A DNA stretch of 14,353 nucleotides from Flavobacteriales bacterium UBA7519 (lineage in GTDB: Bacteria; Bacteroidota; Bacteroidia; Flavobacteriales; Weeksellaceae): assembly GCA_002476905.1 (NCBI GenBank), contig DLND01000131.1:35611-49963 (forward strand). The letters run 5' to 3'. The notes under the pieces are model-generated. The model saw nothing but the letters and a program-made list of their open reading frames with translations, made no database searches and had not been told where the DNA came from. This document shows, one piece after another, positions 1 to 6,194 of the stretch (its first letter is position 1; each line of letters starts with the position of its first letter). The position numbers and the translations under genes are program-made.

Positions 1-444
1 ATGGCAATTCTGCGTGGTTGGACAAAAGAGGAAGAAACGATTGACTATGACCTGACCAATGAAAATGAAATTGTTCAAAATGCTGTCACATACTACAAAC
101 GACTGATGATTTCTGAAATCGATCTACCATTTCTAAAACATCCAACCTCTCGTTATTCTTTGGTAGAAGCAATTCCTGAAACAGGGAGATTTCATCAACT
201 GAGAAAACATTTCAAACATATCTTACATCCCATTTTAGGTTGCAGAAAACACGGCTGCAATAAGCAGAATAAACTGTGGCTCAATACTTTTAATATTACT
301 GCAATGCCGTTGCATTCTCACCAGCTTAATTTTAAACATCCAATCACCAATCAGAACATTTCCATCAACGCAAGCTTGAATGTGAATCCTGGTTTTTTAG
401 AAATCGGAAACATATTAAGTTTCAATTTTCAGGAATATATTTAG
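1..444 (+). CDS. truC: tRNA pseudouridine synthase C-like, C-terminal part (5' end outside window)
   Basis: This is the C-terminal 147 residues of an RluA/TruC-family pseudouridine synthase; TruC forms pseudouridine at position 65 of certain tRNAs. Visible conserved blocks are AILRGWTKEEETIDYDL near the start, TSRYSLVEAIPETGRFHQLRKH at about residues 49-70 (split here only for description: RYSLVEAIPETGR then HQLRKH), and GCRKHG with a nearby MPLHSHQL, which matches the order in Escherichia coli TruC. The family is about 260 residues, and the catalytic Asp block (HRLD-type) is absent, so roughly 100 N-terminal residues lie left of the window. The ATG at base 1 is therefore most likely an internal Met codon, not the start. 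It ends in TAG. A 71-bp gap with a promoter-like element separates it from pyrD. Assignment to TruC rather than another RluA-type paralogue rests on the GRxHQLRxH and KHG pattern. Confidence 0.85.
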   Translation: MAILRGWTKEEETIDYDLTNENEIVQNAVTYYKRLMISEIDLPFLKHPTSRYSLVEAIPETGRFHQLRKHFKHILHPILGCRKHGCNKQNKLWLNTFNITAMPLHSHQLNFKHPITNQNISINASLNVNPGFLEIGNILSFNFQEYI

Positions 445-466
445 TTTATTGAGAAATCCTTACAAA

Positions 467-500
467 TTGAAAGAATTATCCTCACAAAAACGTAAATTTG
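467..500 (+). promoter_or_regulatory. Putative Bacteroidota-type promoter of pyrD
   Basis: TAAATTTG at 493-500 matches the -7 consensus TAnnTTTG. A TTG at 467-469 lies 23 nt upstream, at the upper limit of the usual 17-23 nt spacing for the -33 element. Transcription would start around 506-508 and leave a leader of about 10 nt before the pyrD ATG at 516. This is motif-based only; the pair could occur by chance in AT-rich DNA. Confidence 0.45.
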
Positions 501-515
501 TAAAACTTTTCTCCG

Positions 516-1526
516 ATGTACAAAAGCGTAATTCGTCCGATTCTTTTCCAATTCGACCCCGAAGAAGTTCATCATTTTACATTTTCTGTTCTGAAGAATT
601 TCGGATTTCTAGCCAAATTATTTCTACCAAAACCAATTGAAGATAAACGTCTTGAACGTGAAGTTTTCGGATTGAAATTCAAAAATCCGGTTGGATTGGC
701 CGCAGGTTTTGACAAGGATGCAAAATTGTTTAATGAATTATCTGACCTTGGATTCGGATTTATAGAAATTGGAACTTTGACACCTAAACCACAGCCTGGA
801 AACGATAAAAAACGATTGTTCCGGTTGAAGGAAGATTCTGCGATTATCAACAGAATGGGTTTTAATAATGGTGGTGTTGATGAAGCAATTAAACGTCTGA
901 AAAAAAACAAAAACGTCCTGATTGGCGGAAACATCGGAAAGAATAAAATCACGCCGAACGAAGAAGCAGTCAACGATTATAAAATCTGTTTCGAAAAATT
1001 ATTTCCTTACGTTGATTATTTCGTGGTCAATGTTAGTTCGCCAAATACGCCAAATCTCCGTGAACTTCAGGATAAAAAACCGCTGACAGAATTGTTATCA
1101 ACGCTTCAAAACCTCAATCTTCAAAAGCCAAAACAAAAACCAATTCTTCTGAAAATCGCTCCGGATTTGACCGATGAACAGCTTTTGGATATTATTGATA
1201 TTGTTAAAGAAACTCAAATTGCTGGCGTTATTGCTACAAATACGACATTGTCCAGAGAAAATTTGGTTTCAGAAAATAAATCTGAAATGGGCGGATTATC
1301 AGGAAAACCTTTGACAAAACGTTCCACAGAAGTTATCAGATTTTTATCAGAGAAAAGTGGAAAAGCATTTCCAATCATCGGCGTTGGGGGAATTCATACT
1401 GCTCAGGATGCTTTGGAAAAACTGGAAGCAGGTGCAAGTCTGGTTCAACTTTACACAGGATTCATCTACGAAGGCCCGGAATTGATTAATGCAATCAACC
1501 TGGAAATTCTTCGACAAAAAATTTAA
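516..1526 (+). CDS. pyrD: Dihydroorotate dehydrogenase (quinone), class 2
   Basis: PyrD oxidises dihydroorotate to orotate, the fourth step of pyrimidine synthesis, passing electrons through FMN to membrane quinone. The 336-residue length equals that of E. coli PyrD. Visible motifs are AAGFDKDAK (62-70), [14 protein letters not shown] (83-96), [16 protein letters not shown] (103-118) and [13 protein letters not shown] (172-184). Ser175 sits where class 2 enzymes carry the catalytic serine, whereas class 1 enzymes have cysteine. The FMN-phosphate region is covered by IGVGGI (288-293) and the YTGFIYEGP segment (313-321). The N-terminal 40 residues form the class 2 membrane-associating extension. 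No Shine-Dalgarno is seen; the ATG fits both the family length and the upstream promoter-like element. The next gene starts 4 bases after the stop, so the two are probably co-transcribed. Confidence 0.97.
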   Translation: MYKSVIRPILFQFDPEEVHHFTFSVLKNFGFLAKLFLPKPIEDKRLEREVFGLKFKNPVGLAAGFDKDAKLFNELSDLGFGFIEIGTLTPKPQPGNDKKRLFRLKEDSAIINRMGFNNGGVDEAIKRLKKNKNVLIGGNIGKNKITPNEEAVNDYKICFEKLFPYVDYFVVNVSSPNTPNLRELQDKKPLTELLSTLQNLNLQKPKQKPILLKIAPDLTDEQLLDIIDIVKETQIAGVIATNTTLSRENLVSENKSEMGGLSGKPLTKRSTEVIRFLSEKSGKAFPIIGVGGIHTAQDALEKLEAGASLVQLYTGFIYEGPELINAINLEILRQKI

Positions 1527-1529
1527 ATT

Positions 1530-1757
1530 ATGAAATTAATTACACTCAAGATTTTCAATACAGAAATAGAAGCCGAAATGCTCAAAATCTTCTTGGAAAC
1601 CAATAACATTGAAACTTATGTTTTCGGGAATATTTTAGCGAATACATATAATTTATTCAATAATACAAGTGGTGGCGTTCAGCTGAAAGTCTCAGAAAAT
1701 GACTTCGAAAAATCGAATGAATTGATGACTGAATTTTATAATAAAGACAATCAATAA
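1530..1757 (+). CDS. DUF2007-type small protein
   Basis: This is a 75-residue cytosolic protein resembling the DUF2007 family (putative signal-transducing protein). The visible pattern is a beta strand (KLITLKIFNTEIEAEML), a helix followed by NNIETYVFG, then SGGVQLKVSENDFEKSNELM, in which SGG-[VI]-x-L-x-V and the acidic helix are characteristic. Members are small ferredoxin-like-fold proteins found alone or fused to enzymes; no biochemical role is established as far as I know. It starts 3 bases after the pyrD stop and is followed at once by a hairpin terminator, so it is the last gene of the pyrD transcription unit. No signal peptide or membrane segment is present. Confidence 0.8.
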   Translation: MKLITLKIFNTEIEAEMLKIFLETNNIETYVFGNILANTYNLFNNTSGGVQLKVSENDFEKSNELMTEFYNKDNQ

Positions 1758-1758
1758 A

Positions 1759-1792
1759 AACAAAACCTCGCCAAATCTGATGAGGTTTTGTT
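1759..1792 (+). terminator. Hairpin terminator after the pyrD unit
   Basis: AACAAAACCTC (1759-1769) and GAGGTTTTGTT (1782-1792) form an 11-bp stem with a 12-nt loop, directly after the DUF2007 stop codon. The A-rich 5' side and T-rich 3' side would let it work in both directions. Before the IS arrived it would have lain only about 20 bp beyond the stop of the convergent receptor gene, so it may once have served both units. Confidence 0.8.
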
Positions 1793-1810
1793 ATAATTAT
1801 TTTTAAAGAT

Positions 1811-1820
1811 TTAAAATTTA
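1811..1820 (+). repeat. Left copy of 10-bp direct repeat (candidate target-site duplication)
   Basis: TTAAAATTTA at 1811-1820 recurs exactly at 2802-2811, one copy on each side of the transposase-bearing segment. IS1595 elements usually duplicate 8 bp, which fits inside this repeat. It is AT-rich, so the exact 8-bp frame cannot be fixed and part of the identity may be chance. Confidence 0.55.
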
Positions 1821-2802
1821 TATGAATATCCGTAATTACACATAATTTCGTATATTTACTTATAATTTAATTAGTTAGATGAATATATTTAGTTTTACAA
1901 CGCATTTTGGGACAGAGGAAGATTGCAGAATTCATTTTAAGGAGCAGAGAGATAAAATCGGAGTGGTTTGCAAGTGCGGTCACAAGGAGCATTTCTGGAT
2001 TAAAAGCATCTGGAGCTACGAATGCAAAAAGTGTCGTAAAAGAATTTCCTTGAAAAGTGGAACGATTATGCAAAATTCTAATCTTTCATTCTTAATTTGG
2101 TACAAAACCATGTTTCTAATGAGCGTTACCAAGAAAGGGTTTTCATCGAAAGAGATTCAGAAACAATTGGGATTGAAGCGATATGAGCCAGTTTGGGCAA
2201 TGGTTCATAAGTTGCGAAAAGCAATGGGAACACGTGACGAAAAATACACTTTGGAAGGTATGATTGAGTTTGATGAAGGCTATTTCACAGTAGAATCCAG
2301 CGAGATAGAACAAGAAAAAGGTGTTCGTGGCAGAGGCGCTGCAGGCAAGCAAAATGTAGCGGTGATGGCTGAATCTGTTCCTTTGGAAAATTTGGAAACA
2401 GGCGAAAAATCAAAATCCTGCAGATATTTTAAGGCGAAAGTTTTGGAAACGCATCTTTCTCTGGAAATTAATGAAACCATAAAAGAATCGATTGATAATC
2501 AAAGCATTGTTTTCACGGATAAAAGCACATCATACGTTGATATTTCAGATTTTGTTGAACTTCATATCACCGAAAAATCTGATAAAGAAACTACCAACGA
2601 AACCTTAAAATGGGTTCACATCACCATTAGCAATGCTAAAAGAAATCTATTGGGAAATTATCATAAAATCAAAAGAAAATATCTTCAATTGTATCTCAAC
2701 GAATTTATTTACAAACTAAATCGAAGATATTTCGGAGACAAACTATTCGAAAGGCTCATTATTGCTAATATTACAGCAGTATGATTAAAAACGGATATAC
2801 AT
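1820..2802 (+). mobile_element. IS1595-family insertion sequence, about 983 bp, intact
   Basis: The element holds one complete transposase gene (1879-2784). Imperfect terminal inverted repeats share the core ATATCCGT: the left end reads ATGAATATCCGT at 1822-1833 and the right end, read on the minus strand from 2802 to 2791, is ATGTATATCCGT. A 10-bp direct repeat flanks both ends. The length is 983 bp whichever 8-bp duplication is chosen; the end positions are uncertain by about 1-2 bp. It lies between two convergent units and leaves both neighbouring coding sequences complete. The family is inferred from the transposase; the specific named IS is not identified. Confidence 0.8.
1879..2784 (+). 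CDS. IS1595-family (ISXO2-like) transposase
   Basis: This 301-residue transposase has the usual length for the family. The N-terminal zinc ribbon is visible as CKC at 31-33 and C49-x-x-C52, followed by RISLKSGTIM (55-64), the segment that typically joins the ribbon to the helical region. The DDE-type nuclease core shows FDEGYF with Asp132 as the first acidic residue and VFTDKSTSY with Asp214 as the second. SNAKRNLLGNYH (251-262) then YLNEFIYKLNRR (272-283) is the C-terminal catalytic region; in many relatives the third position is Asn (here probably Asn252) rather than Glu, with Lys254 nearby. No frameshift or stop is seen, so the protein may be active. The ATG at 1879 is about 57 bp inside the left end, leaving room for an internal promoter. 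Confidence 0.93.
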   Translation: MNIFSFTTHFGTEEDCRIHFKEQRDKIGVVCKCGHKEHFWIKSIWSYECKKCRKRISLKSGTIMQNSNLSFLIWYKTMFLMSVTKKGFSSKEIQKQLGLKRYEPVWAMVHKLRKAMGTRDEKYTLEGMIEFDEGYFTVESSEIEQEKGVRGRGAAGKQNVAVMAESVPLENLETGEKSKSCRYFKAKVLETHLSLEINETIKESIDNQSIVFTDKSTSYVDISDFVELHITEKSDKETTNETLKWVHITISNAKRNLLGNYHKIKRKYLQLYLNEFIYKLNRRYFGDKLFERLIIANITAV

Positions 2803-2811
2803 TAAAATTTA
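2802..2811 (+). repeat. Right copy of 10-bp direct repeat, overlapping the receptor stop codon
   Basis: TTAAAATTTA here is the partner of 1811-1820. Read on the minus strand it contains the receptor's final Lys-Phe codons and its TAA stop (2804-2802). Because the stop is inside the repeat, the receptor's C-terminus is the same before and after insertion. Confidence 0.55.
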
Positions 2812-5144
2812 AAATCTACACCAATATAGAAATTCTGTTTCATAATCGGAGCATAAACCATTCCGCCGTCAAAATAATTTCCGAAAGGGTTTGCTGAGTC
2901 AAGAATCGCAACTTTTTGCTGATAACCTGTCAAATTCTCTCCACCCAAATAAACTCTGATTTTCTCGGAAAAGTTTCTGGAAATCTGAGCATTCAAAGTT
3001 GCATAACTTGGCGAGTCTGCTAACTGAAATTCTGTAGGATTCGATTTTGTGTTTGGAAGTCTTTGTTTTCCGACTAAATTTAAAGTGGTGTCAAAACTCC
3101 AAAATCTACCTTTTTCAGTTTTATTGGTTGAATAAGCTATGTTCGCGAATCCACGATGTTTAGCCATAAAAGGTACTTTTTTCAATCCGCTCAAATAATC
3201 CAAAGCCACATCATAATATTTGTAAGCAATCCTAAATTCCAGATTTTTCACAGGCTGAAAATCCCATTGTGTCTGGAAACTATTCGCAAAAGATTTTCCT
3301 TCAAGATTGTAGAACAAAATTTTCTGTGCAGATTCATCCAAATCTGTCACCACTTGATTTTGGAAATCTGTTCTGAAAAAATCTGCTAAAATGGTTGATT
3401 TTCTTCCAAACAATTTGAATTCCTGCTGAAGACTTACGCCATAATTCCAAGCGATTTCCGGTTTCAAACCATATATTTCACCACCATTATTGATGATTTG
3501 GATTTGACGATTCGATGCAAAATAAGACTGGCTTTCTGCAAAAATATTCGCTGTTCTGAAACCTCTTCCAGCCGAAATCCTGAAAATAGTCTTTGGAGTC
3601 AAATCATATTTGAAATTCATTCTCGGCGTAAACTGTGTTCCCGCAAGATTGTGAAAATCAACACGAGCGCCTGTTACCAAAGTATATTTTTCGCCTGTCA
3701 AAGTATATTCTGCAAACAATCCCGGGACAGTTTCGGTTCTTTTGTAATTGTCCAAAAGATAATCTTCATCATACTTATCGTAAAGAAAACTTGCACCAAC
3801 TTTATATTTGTTATTTGTATTTCCGATGATACTTTCGAAAATCAAATTAGAGTAATAAGACGTTTCTTTTCCAAAATAATTTCTCAATCCAAAAAAGCTA
3901 TCTTGCTGATGATAAGTCAGTTGATTCATCCAGCCGAGACTTTGATAAGGTTTCCCTTTGAAAACATAACCTGTTTTATTCCATAACTGAAATCTAGAAA
4001 TATCAATCCTAACACCATAAAGCGATTGGTCTTTCTGCGGAATTCTTTTGTTAAATCCAATTTGTCCTGCTGTTCTTTCGTCTTTCAGATAATTAATTCC
4101 GAAATGTGAACCAAAGCCTGATTTTTCCAAATCATTGTAATTCAAAAGATAAGCAACGTTTAACTGGCTTCCTTTTGGTCTGTCAAGAAAACCGTCATCG
4201 TTCATATCTGTATCGCCAAAAGTTCCGTTTCCGTGGAGCAAAACACTTTCGGTCCATTTGTCAGAAATTGGAGAAGTGTGAGTAACATTCGCTTCAACAC
4301 GTCCGTTGTTATCAGAAAACAAATTGATTTCTGTTTCCGATTTTTTATCGTCATCGTGCGTTTTCAAAAGTTCAGTATTGATTTGTCCCGTGATACTTTC
4401 GTAACCGTTAACGACCGTACTTCCACCTTTTGTCAACTGGATTCCGCCAATCCATTTTCCAGGAATGAAATTCAATCCGTAAGGTGAAGCCAATCCACGG
4501 ATTTCCGGCAATTGTTCCTTGGTCAAAAGTGTATATTTTTGGTCTAATCCCAGCATTTTCAATTGCTTAGTTCCCGTAACCGCATTACTGAATGAAACAT
4601 CCACAGTCGCATTGGTTTCAAAACTTTCGGAAAGATTACAGCAAGCCGCTTTCAACAATTCTTTGGAACTGATATTGAAAACCAATCCCGCTTCTTTTTT
4701 GCTGATAGCTGTCGCTTCTTTTTCTCTAGTCAGTTTTACACCTTCAATTTGATTGGTTTTTTTATCAGAATCTGAGTGATGTTCAAGCGTGTCATTCGAT
4801 TTTTCAAAATCAGAACCTCTTGTGTATAAACAACACGCAGGAAGATTTTTGTAGGCACCTTCAGGTGCTTTGAATTTCTCGTTATCGTGACCAACTTCAG
4901 CAATTTGTTTCAGGATATCGTCACATTTCACTTTCGATTCGTCAAGCGTCATTGTCAAAGTCTGATTTTCTGCGGTCCAATTGGCTGTTTGTGCGCCAGC
5001 TTTTATGGCTGTTTTCTCGATTCGTTCTTTGCACATATTGCAATTTCCTTTTACCAAAAACTGTTCTGTAATTGTTTGTGCAAAAGACAATACGGAACAA
5101 ACGAGCAGCACAGAAAACATAAGTTTTCTACTTAAATAATTCAT
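2802..5144 (-). CDS. TonB-dependent outer-membrane receptor with N-terminal HMA (heavy-metal-binding) domain
   Basis: This 780-residue protein is predicted to sit in the outer membrane and import a metal or metal complex using TonB energy. A signal peptide covers residues 1-22 (cleavage near FA-Q). It is followed by an HMA-like domain (about 26-95) with GNCNMC, metal-ligand candidates Cys35 and Cys38, then PACCLY (102-107) and a charged linker with HHSDSD. The plug begins near KELLKAACCN (161-170) and runs through PEIRGLASPYGL, VVNGYESITGQIN (244-256). The rest is a beta-barrel ending in an aromatic Phe. The usual carboxypeptidase-regulatory-like N-terminal domain of such receptors is not visible; the HMA domain stands in its place. 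I chose ATG at 5144 over the TTG two codons upstream because it gives a normal signal peptide. It is 19 bp downstream of the HMA gene, so the two are co-transcribed. Copper is inferred as the substrate, not shown. Confidence 0.9.
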   Translation of the reverse strand: MNYLSRKLMFSVLLVCSVLSFAQTITEQFLVKGNCNMCKERIEKTAIKAGAQTANWTAENQTLTMTLDESKVKCDDILKQIAEVGHDNEKFKAPEGAYKNLPACCLYTRGSDFEKSNDTLEHHSDSDKKTNQIEGVKLTREKEATAISKKEAGLVFNISSKELLKAACCNLSESFETNATVDVSFSNAVTGTKQLKMLGLDQKYTLLTKEQLPEIRGLASPYGLNFIPGKWIGGIQLTKGGSTVVNGYESITGQINTELLKTHDDDKKSETEINLFSDNNGRVEANVTHTSPISDKWTESVLLHGNGTFGDTDMNDDGFLDRPKGSQLNVAYLLNYNDLEKSGFGSHFGINYLKDERTAGQIGFNKRIPQKDQSLYGVRIDISRFQLWNKTGYVFKGKPYQSLGWMNQLTYHQQDSFFGLRNYFGKETSYYSNLIFESIIGNTNNKYKVGASFLYDKYDEDYLLDNYKRTETVPGLFAEYTLTGEKYTLVTGARVDFHNLAGTQFTPRMNFKYDLTPKTIFRISAGRGFRTANIFAESQSYFASNRQIQIINNGGEIYGLKPEIAWNYGVSLQQEFKLFGRKSTILADFFRTDFQNQVVTDLDESAQKILFYNLEGKSFANSFQTQWDFQPVKNLEFRIAYKYYDVALDYLSGLKKVPFMAKHRGFANIAYSTNKTEKGRFWSFDTTLNLVGKQRLPNTKSNPTEFQLADSPSYATLNAQISRNFSEKIRVYLGGENLTGYQQKVAILDSANPFGNYFDGGMVYAPIMKQNFYIGVDFKF

Positions 5145-5163
5145 CGTCAAAATTTTTAATTAA

Positions 5164-5556
5164 TTATTTAAGCTCGCAGACTTGTTTTGTATCAGCGTTT
5201 TTTGCCAATTTTTTGCTGTTGTCAGGACGGTCGTACTGGCAGCAAGCGTCCAAATCATCGTAAGTTTTATCAGAAGCGCGGAACATTTCGTTGTCGTAAC
5301 CAACTTCTGCAACACTTTTCAGGATTGCTTTTTTGTCCGTTTTAGAAGCGTCATAACTCACGGTCAAGACTTTTTTGCTCATACTCCAGTCAGCTGATTT
5401 TACATTTTTATCAGCTTTAACAGCAGTTTCGATGCGTTCTTTGCACATTCCGCAGTTGCCTTCTACTTTGGCTTTGAAAGATTTGGTTTGAGCAGAAAAA
5501 TTTGAAAATAGAAATATGGAAAGGAATAAAATTCCTGATTTTATAATTGTATTCAT
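5164..5556 (-). CDS. Secreted HMA-domain protein (periplasmic metal chaperone-like)
   Basis: This 130-residue protein has a signal peptide (about 1-22, ending FSA-Q) and one HMA-type ferredoxin-like domain. GNCGMC at 33-38 supplies the CxxC metal site (Cys35, Cys38), and AEVGYDNE (83-90) is the conserved end of the fold. A DACCQYDRP tail (103-111) carries two adjacent cysteines, and a further Cys127 lies near the C-terminus. HMA domains of this kind bind soft metal ions, usually Cu(I), and pass them to partners; periplasmic action is inferred from the signal peptide. The whole arrangement, including the ACC-x-Y tail, is repeated at the N-terminus of the receptor encoded just downstream, so the two are paralogous modules. 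It lies in the middle of the minus-strand metal cluster, 142 bp after the Cys-rich gene. Confidence 0.88.
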   Translation of the reverse strand: MNTIIKSGILFLSIFLFSNFSAQTKSFKAKVEGNCGMCKERIETAVKADKNVKSADWSMSKKVLTVSYDASKTDKKAILKSVAEVGYDNEMFRASDKTYDDLDACCQYDRPDNSKKLAKNADTKQVCELK

Positions 5557-5613
5557 TTTGATTAATTTTAATGGTTTGAATTAAGATTTTATAAAAATCT
5601 TGAAGTTTTACAT

Positions 5614-5683
5614 TCTCGCAGATTTTACGGATTTAGCAGATTAATTTTCAGAAAAATCTGCAAGATTTGCTTAATCAGCGAGA
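5614..5683. repeat. Imperfect 28-bp inverted repeat between two metal-cluster genes
   Basis: CTCGCAGATTTTACGG and on to 5642 is mirrored by 5655-5682, which ends AATCAGCGAG. About 20 of 28 positions pair as Watson-Crick, with a 12-nt loop, and G-U pairs would strengthen an RNA form. It occupies most of the 142-bp spacer (5557-5698) between the Cys-rich gene and the HMA gene. Similar GCAGATTT-rich palindromes are, to my recollection, dispersed in Chryseobacterium-like genomes, so a mobile or REP-like repeat is likely. It could also act as an mRNA processing or attenuation structure. It is not a classic terminator because it has no clean U-tract. Confidence 0.55.
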
Positions 5684-5698
5684 GATTGTTAATTAAAA

Positions 5699-6070
5699 TT
5701 AACCCAATTTAGGCGGTTGCCAGATATTGAAAGACCTTGCTAAAGGTGATTGAGAATAATAAGAAAAAGGATTGTTGATTTCGAAAACCAACGTTTTCAG
5801 TTTGTTGTCGAAGTTATTCAGAACAACCGAAAAAACGAAGCCTGAACTGCAGGTTTTGCAAGTGGTACAATTGTCTTTACAGTCTTTTTCTTTTTTGGAA
5901 TCGTGATGACAAGAATCTGATTTTTTCTCATCTTTTTTGCAACAGTCAGAATTGTCTTTCTGAGCTTCACAACAAGAACTCTGAGCAACTTGAGCATTAA
6001 AATTCTGCTTTGGAAATACAAAAATTCCCAAACAGAAAATCATTAATATCAATTGAAACTTTCTCAACAT
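5699..6070 (-). CDS. Secreted Cys/His-rich small protein, putative metal binder
   Basis: No named family is recognised. The 123-residue product has a hydrophobic signal peptide (about 1-26, ending NFNA-Q). A strongly hydrophilic central segment (31-75) follows with nine cysteines at 33, 34, 43, 44, 54, 64, 68, 71 and 74, and His55-His56, set among many Lys and Asp residues. The tail contains SQSPLARSFNIWQPPKLG. The CC pairs and the C-x-x-C-x-x-C run (68-74) suggest binding of soft metals such as Cu or Zn. It is first in a minus-strand unit with an HMA protein and an HMA-bearing receptor, which supports a metal role. The C-terminal half lacks cysteine and has alternating hydrophobic residues (FVFSVVLNN), so it may form a small beta-structured domain. 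The ATG at 6070 is the only start that preserves the signal peptide. Confidence 0.75.
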   Translation of the reverse strand: MLRKFQLILMIFCLGIFVFPKQNFNAQVAQSSCCEAQKDNSDCCKKDEKKSDSCHHDSKKEKDCKDNCTTCKTCSSGFVFSVVLNNFDNKLKTLVFEINNPFSYYSQSPLARSFNIWQPPKLG

Positions 6071-6077
6071 TACATTG

Positions 6078-6085
6078 CAAAATTA
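6078..6085 (-). promoter_or_regulatory. Possible -7 element of the metal cluster
   Basis: Read on the minus strand, TAATTTTG (6085 to 6078) matches TAnnTTTG just before the ATG of the Cys-rich gene. No TTG lies at the expected 17-23 nt upstream, and the implied leader would be only a few bases. No clear operator dyad for a metal regulator is seen in the 124-bp divergent region 6071-6194. Confidence 0.3.
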
Positions 6086-6194
6086 GGAAATAAAAAATAT
6101 CTAAACATAAAATCCACTATATTTTGAATTTAAAACCAAGAATTAGAAATCCTTTTTAGGAATATTCTTTGCATTCTACAAGAAAACAGAATCT

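Noticed and set aside
1..3. ATG at base 1 as the true start of the pseudouridine synthase
   Set aside because: The protein would lack the catalytic Asp block and about 100 residues; the Met aligns with the interior of TruC.
449..640. A 63-codon plus-strand frame overlapping the start of pyrD
   Set aside because: It runs out of frame through the pyrD N-terminus and has no domain or homologous look; the pyrD frame is clearly the coding one.
572..973. A 133-codon minus-strand frame opposite pyrD
   Set aside because: It is a shadow of conserved pyrD sequence with a low-complexity FFF/RR composition and no motif.
3498..3986. A 162-codon plus-strand frame opposite the TonB receptor
   Set aside because: It is antisense to a well-supported receptor, and its composition (many Cys, Ile, Phe) is what the reverse of a beta-barrel gene produces.
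5145..5150. TTG at 5150 as the receptor start
   Set aside because: An ATG two codons downstream gives an ordinary signal peptide start; the extra two residues have no support.
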